A DNA stretch of 64,000 bases from Pseudomonas sp. 8O (GTDB lineage: Bacteria > Pseudomonadota > Gammaproteobacteria > Pseudomonadales > Pseudomonadaceae): positions 1,353,312 to 1,417,311 of the forward strand of contig NZ_LR733264.1 of the NCBI RefSeq assembly GCF_902506495.1. Direction: 5' to 3'. The notes under the pieces were generated by a model that saw nothing but the letters and a program-made list of their open reading frames with translations, searched no databases and was not told where the DNA came from. This document shows, one piece after another, positions 43,830 through 50,503 of the stretch. Position 1 is the stretch's first letter; each line of letters begins with the position of its first letter. The position numbers and the translations under genes were made by a program.

Positions 43830-43847
43830 TAGCAAGGGGCTTGCCAG
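43830..43847 (-). promoter_or_regulatory. Sigma-54 promoter of the nrtABD operon
   Basis: The minus strand reads CTGGCAAGCCCCTTGCTAA with GG and GC 10 bases apart (plus 43844-43845 and 43832-43833). It lies about 30 nt upstream of the first ANTAR hairpin. Confidence 0.8.
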
Positions 43848-44071
43848 CTTTCGTGCACAGCCGCCGAGCAGCGGCATGTGGCACCTGACAGGTAGTGGCC
43901 GGATGCCGGAGTGCCAGTGGCTAGATGTTTAGGATCAATAGGTTGCAGTTGTATTCTGAAATTTTTTTGAAGTACGTTGAGCGAACGCTCGCTCAGCTCA
44001 CCCCGCATGTTTCTGAGCCAATGCCGTGCATGAGCGGGCGTCGCTGAGCCTTTTTGGTTCGTGGCGCAGGC

Positions 44072-44386
44072 TCAGGATGCTGGTTGAACGCGCGCTTCCT
44101 CGACGAAGTCGCGCAACCAGCGCAGCACTTCGACGGCCTCCCAGCGAGCTGGATCGAACAGTGCATAGGCCAGCCCCTGATAGCCCACCACATCCAGTTG
44201 CCGATGGTAGCCGGCGCGCTGCAGCAGCGCCTCGATCTCGGCGAAGCAGGTATTGAAGTGCTGGCGATTGAAGGGAGTGCGGCTCTCGGTGACGATGCCT
44301 TCGAGTTGCAGTTCCTCGACCATCTCGCGCACCCGCTCCAGCGGCATGCGGTTCACTCGGTGTTTCAGCTGCAGTACGTCCAGCAT
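44072..44386 (-). CDS. Conserved hypothetical protein, possibly SOS-regulated
   Basis: A 104-aa soluble protein starting MLDVLQLKHRVNRMPLERV (ATG 44386). I recognise no domain; it looks mostly helical, with many charged residues and several tryptophans and phenylalanines near the C-terminus (ALFDPARWEAVEVLRWLRDF). It has its own promoter region. A LexA-type box (CTGT-N8-ACAG) lies about 57 bp upstream and overlaps a plausible promoter. This suggests induction by DNA damage, but the function is unknown. Confidence 0.7.
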   Translation of the reverse strand: MLDVLQLKHRVNRMPLERVREMVEELQLEGIVTESRTPFNRQHFNTCFAEIEALLQRAGYHRQLDVVGYQGLAYALFDPARWEAVEVLRWLRDFVEEARVQPAS

Positions 44387-44429
44387 GATGGCGCTCCTGT
44401 GCAATCGATCATTTGCCTGTGATCTAGCC

Positions 44430-44458
44430 TAATCGAAAAGTACTGTACAAATAAACAG
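44430..44458 (-). promoter_or_regulatory. LexA-like box overlapping a promoter
   Basis: CTGTACAAATAAACAG (44443-44458) fits the gammaproteobacterial LexA consensus CTG-N10-CAG. On the minus strand a -35 TTGTAC lies inside it and a -10 CTAGAT follows 17 bases later, ahead of the hypothetical gene ending at 44072. The divergent lipoprotein gene begins about 80 bp to the right and could also be affected. Confidence 0.6.
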
Positions 44459-44540
44459 TATTGAGTGATATTGGCCTCACTTAGGTGACAACAACCCGTC
44501 CACTGCCTGAAGGTGGGCGCCTTGCAAGGGGGTATTGGCA

Positions 44541-44933
44541 ATGCAACAGATGCTGATGACGATTGTGCTATTGGCCCTGCTGAGCGGCTGCGCGCAACCG
44601 CAGATAGATCGGCCACAGGCCAACGGTGCCTACCTGGTGATCGAGGGCGAACAGGCCTGGGCTGTACTGGTTTCCGATGGCCAGCGTGTCGAAGAGGCGG
44701 GCAGAGTGCTCGACGTAATTCGACTGCCCAGCCACCACTCCAACATTGCCGCCAGCTACGTGATCGAAACGCCCAACTGCGGCAAGCTGCAGTGGCTGAC
44801 CGAACGCCATGGTGCTGCAGAGGGTGAAACCACGCTGTTGCCTGCCGCCTTCAACGAGCAACTGAGCCAGCCCGGCTGCGTGCTCGCGCAAGGCCTGAGC
44901 CGAGCCTGGACGGCTCTGGACTATTCCGGCTGA
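44541..44933 (+). CDS. Small putative lipoprotein
   Basis: A 130-aa protein with a lipoprotein signal: MQQMLMTIVLLALLSGC, where LLSGC is the lipobox and the cysteine would be acylated. The mature part has two further cysteines (TPNCGKL and QPGCVL) that could form a disulfide in the periplasm. ATG 44541 with AGGGGGT upstream; TTG 44535 is an alternative. I do not recognise the family. It is divergent from the LexA-box gene. Confidence 0.75.
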   Translation: MQQMLMTIVLLALLSGCAQPQIDRPQANGAYLVIEGEQAWAVLVSDGQRVEEAGRVLDVIRLPSHHSNIAASYVIETPNCGKLQWLTERHGAAEGETTLLPAAFNEQLSQPGCVLAQGLSRAWTALDYSG

Positions 44934-45011
44934 CCGTGGGGTGCGCCGCGCGCACCAATATGTGATACGCACCGACATTCGACGGCGAACTGACCCGCGA
45001 GATGCGCGAAA

Positions 45012-45049
45012 AAAAGCGCCGCGACCTCAACGGAAGCGGCGCTTTTCAT
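45012..45049 (-). terminator. Terminator of the enoyl-CoA hydratase-like gene
   Basis: AAAAGCGCCGC (45012-45022) pairs with GCGGCGCTTTT (45036-45046). On the minus strand it is followed by a T run. Confidence 0.9.
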
Positions 45050-45067
45050 TCATGCGGTACCACGTGC

Positions 45068-45757
45068 TTACAGCAGGTGCTGCTTGTCCATCTCGATGGC
45101 GGCATCGAGGGTTTCCAGCAGCGCCTTGCGCACCTTCAGCTTGGTGTTCCTGTGCGCCGTCATGTTGATCTTCTTCATCTGCTGCGCCACTACCTGAGTG
45201 GTAGCCAGCAGTTGTTCGGCCGGCACCACCTTGTCCAGGAAGCCGGCATCCACCGCGCCAGCCGGGTCGAACATCTCGCCATTGATCACCGAACGGTGGA
45301 ACGCCGACTTGCGCAGGCGATCACGGGCCAACTCGATGCCGACATGGTGCATGGTCATGCCGATCTGCACTTCGTTCAGGCCGATATTGAACGGACCTTC
45401 CACGCCGATACGGTAATCGGCCGACAGCAGGATGAACGCCCCCTTGGCCACGGCATGACCCGGGCAGGCGACGATGATCGGGTAGGGGTGCGCGAGCATG
45501 CGCCGCGCCAGCGTAGAGCCAGCCGCTACCAGGTTGATTGCATTCTGCGGGCCGGAGGTCATCACCTTCAGGTCATAGCCGCCGGAAAGAATCCCCGGTT
45601 GGCCGGTGATGACGACAATGGCGCGATCCTGCTCGGCGCGGTCGAGGGCAGCATTGAACGCAGCGATCACATCGGGCGAGATGGCATTGACCTTGCCATT
45701 GCTCAGGGTGAGGGTGGCGATGCCGTCTTCGAGTTGATAGCTGATCAGGTCGCTCAT
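45068..45757 (-). CDS. Enoyl-CoA hydratase/isomerase (crotonase) family protein
   Basis: A 229-aa crotonase-fold protein. It has GIATLTLSNGKVNAIS at the N-terminus, the oxyanion-hole region GQPGILSGGYDLKVM and ACPGHAVAKGAFILLSADYR. The usual catalytic glutamates of hydratases are not obvious: the position after ADYRIG is VEGPFNIGLNEVQIGM, where NEVQIGM is typical. It is shorter than canonical hydratases (~257 aa). A role in fatty-acid or branched acyl-CoA metabolism is likely; the substrate is unknown. ATG 45757; terminator downstream. Confidence 0.85.
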   Translation of the reverse strand: MSDLISYQLEDGIATLTLSNGKVNAISPDVIAAFNAALDRAEQDRAIVVITGQPGILSGGYDLKVMTSGPQNAINLVAAGSTLARRMLAHPYPIIVACPGHAVAKGAFILLSADYRIGVEGPFNIGLNEVQIGMTMHHVGIELARDRLRKSAFHRSVINGEMFDPAGAVDAGFLDKVVPAEQLLATTQVVAQQMKKINMTAHRNTKLKVRKALLETLDAAIEMDKQHLL

Positions 45758-45943
45758 GGCGGTTTTCCTTGTTAGAGCCTGGGGGGCGAATGTGGGCAGA
45801 AGGTACTCAGCCGAAGCGCTCTGGTAAAGCGCCGCGGCTGACTGGCTGGTCAGTGCTTTTGCCTATCGAGGCGATGCCGGATGGCAATTGGTCGAATACA
45901 AAGCCAGGCCTTTAAGGTGAGCAGCGAACCGCAGGAGCTGCCC

Positions 45944-46162
45944 ATGAATACCCTTTACTCCATCCTTTATATGGTCACCGTGATCGGCCTGCTACTGGCA
46001 TCGGTCGTGCTCAGCGAAACCCTCTACCTGCGCAGCCCATCCGGCGTGCTGCTGCTATTTGGCTTGGGCCTGTTCATGTCCCTGGGTTTTCTGCTGTTCG
46101 GCCACATTCGCTTCGACGAGCAGCCCTGCGAGGAGCACGACGAAAACTCGCTGCGCTCTTAA
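45944..46162 (+). CDS. Small two-helix membrane protein
   Basis: A 72-aa protein starting [20 protein letters not shown] at ATG 45944, with GGAG eight bases upstream. It has two hydrophobic helices (residues ~5-25 and ~33-52) and an acidic C-terminal tail ([12 protein letters not shown]). Not recognised. It lies just upstream of the tRNA-Ser gene. Confidence 0.7.
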   Translation: MNTLYSILYMVTVIGLLLASVVLSETLYLRSPSGVLLLFGLGLFMSLGFLLFGHIRFDEQPCEEHDENSLRS

Positions 46163-46186
46163 GCGCATGAATCCTTTAAAAAAAAT

Positions 46187-46215
46187 TTGCCATCGGGAAA
46201 ACATTCGACTACATT
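46187..46215 (+). promoter_or_regulatory. Promoter of the tRNA-Ser gene
   Basis: -35 TTGCCA (46187-46192) and -10 TACATT (46210-46215) with a 17-base spacer, about 38 bases before the tRNA. Confidence 0.6.
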
Positions 46216-46252
46216 AGCGCACCTCGACGGGCTGCACAGCCAATCGAGATCC

Positions 46253-46342
46253 GGTGAAGTGTCCGAGCGGTTGAAGGAGCACGCCTGGAAAGTGTGTATA
46301 CGGGAAACCGTATCAAGAGTTCGAATCTCTTCTTCACCGCCA
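46253..46342 (+). tRNA. tRNA-Ser (anticodon GGA)
   Basis: A 90-nt class II tRNA. Acceptor arms GGTGAAG (46253-46259) and CTTCACC (46332-46338), discriminator G and an encoded CCA end. The anticodon loop CTGGAAA gives GGA, and a long variable arm (TATACGGGAAACCGTA) and the TTCGAATC T-loop follow. Its 3' end is the attachment core of the island that follows. Confidence 0.97.
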
Positions 46343-46351
46343 CTTTCGCAA
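46319..46351 (+). repeat. Left attachment repeat (attL) in the tRNA-Ser 3' end
   Basis: 33 bases beginning GTTCGAATCTCTTCTTCACC are repeated exactly at 54353-54385. The core covers the T-arm, acceptor and CCA of the tRNA, a classic tyrosine-integrase attachment site, and runs nine bases past the tRNA. Confidence 0.93.
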
Positions 46352-46383
46352 TACCTAAAGCCCTGAAAGCTAACAAGTTTTCG

Positions 46384-46469
46384 GGGCTTTTTGCTTTCTG
46401 GCTTTCGGCAACTGCCGAAAGCCCTTGTCTGCGAAATTACCCGTCCAGTTCCTTGGCGCACTCGGCTAC
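46384..46469 (+). repeat. Second duplicated block next to attL
   Basis: 86 bases from GGGCTTTTTGC to CTCGGCTAC match 54408-54493 with two differences. The block includes a TGGCTTTCGGCAACTGCCGAAAGCC palindrome and the 3' end of the antitoxin gene. Confidence 0.9.
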
Positions 46470-46679
46470 AGGTTCGGCCATGCCTTCCTTGATGGATTCG
46501 CGCATGCCGGGAATCGAGAGCAGGCACAGGGTTTCCTGAATGGCGTCCCAATCCTCAGCCGAGAGCAGGACGGCATTCGTCCGTTTGCCAGTGATCAGAA
46601 TGGGCTGATGAGATTCGGCGGATTGATCCATCAGCCGACAGAAGTGGGTGCGTGCTTCGCGTGCTGTAAGGGTGCGCAT
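46437..46679 (-). CDS. Orphan Phd/YefM-family antitoxin
   Basis: An 80-aa protein. [20 protein letters not shown] is the DNA-binding N-terminus of the YefM type, and [19 protein letters not shown] is the diagnostic core. ATG 46679 follows GAGGAG at nine bases. Antitoxins of this family normally precede a RelE/YoeB toxin on the same strand, but the next sequence is 95 bp of spacer and the tRNA, so no toxin is present. A 3' fragment of a second copy (ending VAECTKELDG) lies at 54463-54493 beside the right repeat. Confidence 0.85.
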   Translation of the reverse strand: MRTLTAREARTHFCRLMDQSAESHQPILITGKRTNAVLLSAEDWDAIQETLCLLSIPGMRESIKEGMAEPVAECAKELDG

Positions 46680-46837
46680 GAAGCCGTTCTCCTCAGTCAT
46701 GCCATAAGCGGGCGGCATGTTAATGCCCTTCGTCGGTTAGTGGCTTGAGTCGTAATGCGTCCCGCAAGTGATCGGGCGACAGATGCGTAAGCGCATGTGC
46801 ATTGCCCAAGACCTATACCCCAGGACGTTCTGCAGCG

Positions 46838-47026
46838 TCAGCATGTTCCCACCCCGCATGACGAGGCGACTGGCGAAGGTGGCGGGTGTTCGCGGAGCGG
46901 TGCATGGTCCTCAGCGGTTAGCCCGGCCAGGCTTGTCTCACTGAGCGCGGCGGTGCAGAGGGTGCGGACAAAAACCAGGGTCTGGCCTGCGCTCTCCCAT
47001 ACACCGTCGCACACCATGACATTCAT
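46838..47026 (-). CDS. Small hypothetical protein, last gene of the phage-like operon
   Basis: A 62-aa frame starting MNVMVCDGVWESAGQTLVFV (ATG 47026, with AGGGG upstream). It has four cysteines and no recognised domain. It follows the zinc-ribbon-like gene by 12 bases on the same strand, which supports it being real. The region between it and the antitoxin (46680-46837) shows no further gene. Confidence 0.5.
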   Translation of the reverse strand: MNVMVCDGVWESAGQTLVFVRTLCTAALSETSLAGLTAEDHAPLREHPPPSPVASSCGVGTC

Positions 47027-47038
47027 GGCGCACCCCTG

Positions 47039-47218
47039 TTAATCGTACGGGCTGGGGTCGGGGAGGACTTCGGCCATGTCCTGGCAGTCCGGGCACAGGG
47101 TTACGTGGGGCGCCCTGGTCAGGTCGGGCAGCAGATCGGCTTGCGGAGCCGGCTGGTTGTAGAGCTGACCCATGGGTTGCCCGCAGCAGTCACACAGCAC
47201 GCGATCAACGATCAGCAC
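47039..47218 (-). CDS. Small zinc-ribbon-like protein
   Basis: A 59-aa protein from GTG 47218, preceded by GGAGG at eight bases. CDCCGQPMG and, 25 residues on, LCPDCQDM give two CxxC-type knuckles that could bind one zinc. It overlaps the 3' end of the gene before it by 14 bases. Not in a named family that I recognise; small zinc-ribbon proteins are common in phage early regions. Confidence 0.65.
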   Translation of the reverse strand: MLIVDRVLCDCCGQPMGQLYNQPAPQADLLPDLTRAPHVTLCPDCQDMAEVLPDPSPYD

Positions 47219-47531
47219 GGCGGCTTCCTCCGATCAGACCTGGGAGCGTCAGCCGGCCAGGTTGAGGCAATGGCTTGTCGGCGTGAGCAGGCTTGGCCTG
47301 TTCGGCGGCGGTATCGTTGGCTGGAACGCTGGGAGCTGCGACCGGGGCGGCAGTGCAGCGGTCAATCACGGCCTCGAATGAACGAAGAAACAGATCGTCG
47401 TTCGCTTCAAGAATCTTTATGTGTGCGTGGCTGATATAGAAGCCGCCGAGCGAAGCGCCAATCAGGAAGGGCAGAGACCACGACCAGAGCAGGGCGGCCA
47501 GATAGCGGCGTACGCGCAATGAAGTCGTCAT
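47205..47531 (-). CDS. Small membrane-anchored hypothetical protein
   Basis: A 108-aa protein with one N-terminal membrane helix (YLAALLWSWSLPFLIGASLG), a short polar region and a proline/alanine-rich C-terminal tail. The ATG overlaps the preceding stop by four bases (ATGA), so it is translationally coupled within the operon. Function unknown. Confidence 0.65.
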   Translation of the reverse strand: MTTSLRVRRYLAALLWSWSLPFLIGASLGGFYISHAHIKILEANDDLFLRSFEAVIDRCTAAPVAAPSVPANDTAAEQAKPAHADKPLPQPGRLTLPGLIGGSRRADR

Positions 47532-48055
47532 TCAATAAGCCCACCAGTTCGAACGGTTCGCGCGGGGGCACGAAGGGCATTGGTTTGCCGGTGTCGCTCA
47601 CAACGTGCCAGCACTGCGGCGGACGGTTGCCGGGCTTGTGTTTCTCGCAGGTATAGGCCTGCGTAACCTGGGGCCGACCATTTACCCCGGATCATCGTGC
47701 GGGGCGGCATTAGGTGCCGGGTGTGTATGGGCAGGAAGGCGCCTTGGGCTGCATCCGGTGTCGGTTTAGCCAGCAGACAGAGCAGTCGCAGTTCACGGCG
47801 TGCGCTTGGAGCGAATACTGGTTCAGGCTTTTCATTGGCCAACACCTCGGGTTTCGGGGTGGCCATAGACGCGGCGCGGCCAAGCTGGATAAGGCGCCCA
47901 CATTCGTTGCCGGAAATGCCTCCAGCCTCATGAAAGCCTTCGATGTAGCCCCGCAGGTAGAACCGCAGGTATTCACAAGCGCCAGGCCCGCAAGCCTTGG
48001 GGTGAGCAAGGTCACGCTCCATGCGCTCATGAACCGACTGATAATTGCGTTTCAC
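47528..48055 (-). CDS. Phage-like hypothetical protein
   Basis: A 175-aa protein from GTG 48055 (VKRNYQSVHERMERDLAHP). It has CGPGACEYLRFYLRGYIEGF near residue 25 and HTRHLMPPRTMIRGKWSAPGY near the middle. I believe similar proteins occur in small pseudomonad prophage or inovirus-like regions, but I cannot name a domain. The start codon overlaps the stop of the 49-aa gene and its stop overlaps the next start, making a tightly packed operon. Confidence 0.65.
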   Translation of the reverse strand: MKRNYQSVHERMERDLAHPKACGPGACEYLRFYLRGYIEGFHEAGGISGNECGRLIQLGRAASMATPKPEVLANEKPEPVFAPSARRELRLLCLLAKPTPDAAQGAFLPIHTRHLMPPRTMIRGKWSAPGYAGLYLRETQARQPSAAVLARCERHRQTNALRAPARTVRTGGLIE

Positions 48056-48201
48056 GGGCTCACCCCCGCCAGCCGCGCCACGCAGGTTTTGCCTGGCTTC
48101 ATGCAGTCGACGATGCCGTTGCTGACCCACTGCGCGACCCGCTCAACGGGAACACCGGATAGGGCGGCGAAGGCGGCCTGCGCATGGAAAAGAGGCTTCA
48201 T
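48052..48201 (-). CDS. Very small phage-like regulator
   Basis: 49 aa starting MKPLFHAQAAFAALSGVPVE with GVPVERVAQWVSNGIVD, which resembles a minimal helix-turn-helix of the AlpA/excisionase type. It overlaps both neighbours by 3-4 bases. Probably a DNA-binding protein of the element. Confidence 0.6.
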   Translation of the reverse strand: MKPLFHAQAAFAALSGVPVERVAQWVSNGIVDCMKPGKTCVARLAGVSP

Positions 48202-48413
48202 GCCGTCCACTTTTGCTGCAGCAGCCAGGAGCGGAGCAGGGCGCTGTTGACCATGCGGCGCTTGCCCAGCTTGACGGTGGGCAGAACGCCTTTCATGGCC
48301 CAGGCACGCGCGGTGCCGTAGGTCAGGCCGTTACGGTCGGCCCAGGACTCGACGGTTTCAACGTCCTGTTGCGGGCCTATGAGCTTCGAAGGCTCCAGCT
48401 CTTCCAGTTCCAT
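48198..48413 (-). CDS. AlpA/MerR-like small DNA-binding protein (excisionase-type)
   Basis: 71 aa. VETVESWADRNGLTYGTARAW and AMKGVLPTVKLGKRRMVNSA form a winged-helix pattern like that of excisionases and Pf-phage early regulators. First gene of the minus-strand operon, immediately downstream of the two operator palindromes. It could control excision or late transcription of the element. Confidence 0.7.
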   Translation of the reverse strand: MELEELEPSKLIGPQQDVETVESWADRNGLTYGTARAWAMKGVLPTVKLGKRRMVNSALLRSWLLQQKWTA

Positions 48414-48449
48414 GCTCGTTCCGTCACTATTCAGTCAATGAAAATGCGT

Positions 48450-48514
48450 CAGGGTAGTATGTACCCTGGCCGAGCAATGGTAGCCCCAAAAAAAGCCAGG
48501 GTAAATAGTACCCT
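48450..48514. promoter_or_regulatory. Two identical-type operator palindromes between divergent phage-like promoters
   Basis: CAGGGTA-GTATG-TACCCTG (48450-48468) and AGGGTA-AATAG-TACCCT (48498-48514) share the pattern AGGGTA-N5-TACCCT and are 48 bp apart. They lie in the 119-bp gap between the minus-strand operon and the plus-strand repressor-like gene. This is the arrangement of a phage immunity switch. Confidence 0.78.
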
Positions 48515-48532
48515 TAATGAGTAATATCTATC

Positions 48533-48796
48533 GTGGATATGATTAGAGAAAGAGCCCTTCTATTGATCAGAAAGGTAGGGCCAAAGGAGCTGAGTGAGCA
48601 GGGGGGTAAGAACTATGATAGGTGGAAGAACATCAGCAAAGGGAAGATAAGGATTAGTACGGAAGAGTTAGCTGTATTAGCTGAGTTGTTCCCGCAGTAT
48701 GCTCTTTGGCTTATAAGTGGCAGGGTAGAAATGAAGAATGGTCATATAAGCCCAGATCATATTGAAATGAGGTGGCATGAGAGAATAGAAAAATAA
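48533..48796 (+). CDS. Small phage repressor-like HTH protein
   Basis: 87 aa, starting at GTG 48533 or ATG 48539 with no ribosome site, possibly leaderless. The sequence GPKELSEQGGKNYDRWKNIS and RISTEELAVLAELFPQYALW resembles a compact Xre/Cro-type helix-turn-helix of prophage regulators, without a peptidase domain. It is the likely binder of the two palindromes next to it. From here on the DNA is distinctly A+T-rich. Confidence 0.65.
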   Translation: MDMIRERALLLIRKVGPKELSEQGGKNYDRWKNISKGKIRISTEELAVLAELFPQYALWLISGRVEMKNGHISPDHIEMRWHERIEK

Positions 48797-48843
48797 TTAG
48801 CCATTTTAAATAAAGGAAATTATAAGAGGGAAGCTAGGGCAGT

Positions 48844-49641
48844 ATGAAAATACCATTCAGTTTTAAGTTTGATAGTGGCACTGCAAATTTCACTAAGCTA
48901 GGGCTCTATTATGGGGCAAATGCTCTAGGCGCTCTGTCTGAAATCATGTCAATTACAACGCATGCGATACTGCATGACGAAGTAAAAGATCATACGACAG
49001 CTGTTCGCGGGTTTAGTGTGGACTTCAAGAACTCTCATACAGGGTCTTTCGTACAAAAATTTGAGATTGAGCTTACTAGCGAAGAAACTGTAAGGACTAT
49101 GAATTATCTAGGGGTTGATTCATATGTCGAGCTATTAGCTATTCACTTGGCTTTGCCTTTGGGTAGTCCGATGGCATTGGAGACTGTGTCTGCAAAGCGG
49201 TGGTTTCGATCCTATATGAATAATGGTGAAGAGTTATTGGCCCGGCTCCACAATCCATTAAAAAATTTGCATAAACCTGTATATGGGCAGGGATATCAGA
49301 TGGTGTTATCAAAGGCCAGGACGCCGCTGGTTGGGTTCAATGAGCGTACCCATGATTACTTGACTACGTCGATCACAAGTGATCATAGAGAAAATATACA
49401 AATGGCTGTTAGTAGGTTTAACGCACGCACTGGAACTGGTCGATTCATTCTTGATAATGAAGCTGACTCTGTGAGTTTCTCACCTTTCAGAGGGGTTATC
49501 GCGCAAAACGCCAAAAGGAAACTTGCTGACAGCTTGAGGGATTTGGCAAACGATCAATTCACGGCCGTGACTGCAGAAGTTACTAGGGTGACTTCACGGG
49601 ATGGCAGAATAAAACACTATTATTTGCATTCGGTGACATGA
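48844..49641 (+). CDS. Unknown protein, first partner of a coupled pair (candidate defence gene)
   Basis: 265 aa, no membrane helix, no recognised catalytic motif. It starts MKIPFSFKFDSGTANFTKLG and contains SITTHAILHDEV and a segment of beta-strand-rich sequence near the C-terminus (FTAVTAEVTRVTS). The overall look is a two-part soluble protein. Its TGA overlaps the ATG of the next gene, an AbiC-like membrane protein, so the two probably act together. A+T-rich with non-Pseudomonas codon use. Function unknown; sensor or effector in a defence pair is an inference from context. Confidence 0.7.
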   Translation: MKIPFSFKFDSGTANFTKLGLYYGANALGALSEIMSITTHAILHDEVKDHTTAVRGFSVDFKNSHTGSFVQKFEIELTSEETVRTMNYLGVDSYVELLAIHLALPLGSPMALETVSAKRWFRSYMNNGEELLARLHNPLKNLHKPVYGQGYQMVLSKARTPLVGFNERTHDYLTTSITSDHRENIQMAVSRFNARTGTGRFILDNEADSVSFSPFRGVIAQNAKRKLADSLRDLANDQFTAVTAEVTRVTSRDGRIKHYYLHSVT

Positions 49642-50354
49642 GTTTTCGTCCGATGTATGTGCCCGGTGCCATTCTCGCTTTGGCACTGGTGTTTTATTTT
49701 GGAAACTTTCATGGTGGGCTGTCAGATCAGCAGTCTGTATGGGGAGCATTTGGTGATTTTATAGGCGGGATTTTAAATCCAGTACTAACGTTTACAACAG
49801 TTTATCTGCTGATTAAAAGTTTAGAATCACAGTCTAAGACGCTCATTCATAGTGAAGCCCAGTTAAATGAAGCAAAAAGAACGTTTTCCTTGCAAGAAAA
49901 AACTGAAAAAATAAAACAATTTGAATCCTTGTTTTTTGTTTTTACTGAAATTGCAAGTCGTGCTTACAGCAATTTTACAATTGCTGATGGTAAGTCGAGA
50001 TATACAGGGAATGAAGCAGTAACCTTGGTTTCTGAGTGGATGGTTGAGGCTCTCAAGCAAAACACTAAGGTAGACAGGTTTTTTGAGATTACTGATGAGC
50101 AAAACCACAATGCAATATATGTGGTTGTGCAAGGCTATTGCTCTCTTTTTAAAATAATAAATGAGTTTTGCCCTGAAGAGGAAAAGCAAAAGTATGCATC
50201 TATTTCAGTTTCGTTGATGCCGTCAAAAGCAATACATTTGGTATGCATGGCAGAGGTTTACACAAGGTGGCCAGTACTCTCGCCTGCAAGAACCTTGGGT
50301 TTCTTCGAAAAGCCGGCTATGGCAGGCCTTATTAATAGTTTGCCTCGGAATTAA
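49638..50354 (+). CDS. Putative abortive-infection (AbiC-like) membrane protein
   Basis: 238 aa. Two N-terminal helices (AILALALVFYFGNFHGG region and VWGAFGDFIGGILNPVLTFT) are followed by a coiled coil (SEAQLNEAKRTFSLQEKTEK) and an FESLFFVFTEIA helix. This order, with WGxFGDFIGGxLNPxLTF, matches the putative phage abortive infection family (putAbiC) as I know it. In that family the proteins are thought to arrest infected cells, by an unknown mechanism. It is coupled to the upstream gene through an ATGA overlap. Odd feature: the C-terminus is short compared with many relatives. Assignment is by motif memory only. Confidence 0.6.
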   Translation: MSFRPMYVPGAILALALVFYFGNFHGGLSDQQSVWGAFGDFIGGILNPVLTFTTVYLLIKSLESQSKTLIHSEAQLNEAKRTFSLQEKTEKIKQFESLFFVFTEIASRAYSNFTIADGKSRYTGNEAVTLVSEWMVEALKQNTKVDRFFEITDEQNHNAIYVVVQGYCSLFKIINEFCPEEEKQKYASISVSLMPSKAIHLVCMAEVYTRWPVLSPARTLGFFEKPAMAGLINSLPRN

Positions 50355-50386
50355 AATTAGAATTTTGTTTGCTCCAAGGAGGGAGT

Positions 50387-50503
50387 ATGAAATCTAAATG
50401 GAAGTAACTCGATGCTGGTATGCCCATAAAGGGTGGCAAGAGTTTTGAGAATGCTAGGAGAGCAAAGTGGCTATGTTTTTTGAAGAAATTTCTACTGATA
50501 TAG
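50387..50503 (+). other. Strong ribosome site with broken or tiny upstream reading frame
   Basis: AAGGAGGG precedes ATG 50387, which encodes only MKSKWK before TAA. The same frame continues after the stop from ATG 50420 (MPIKGGKSFENARRAKW) to 50503, overlapping the next gene by 37 bases in another frame. It is either a regulatory leader peptide or the remains of an N-terminal extension. Confidence 0.4.

Noticed and set aside
44635..45000. Cyclic-nucleotide or Zn-binding assignment for the 130-aa lipoprotein
   Set aside because: Only the lipobox and two further cysteines are visible; any functional name would be invented.
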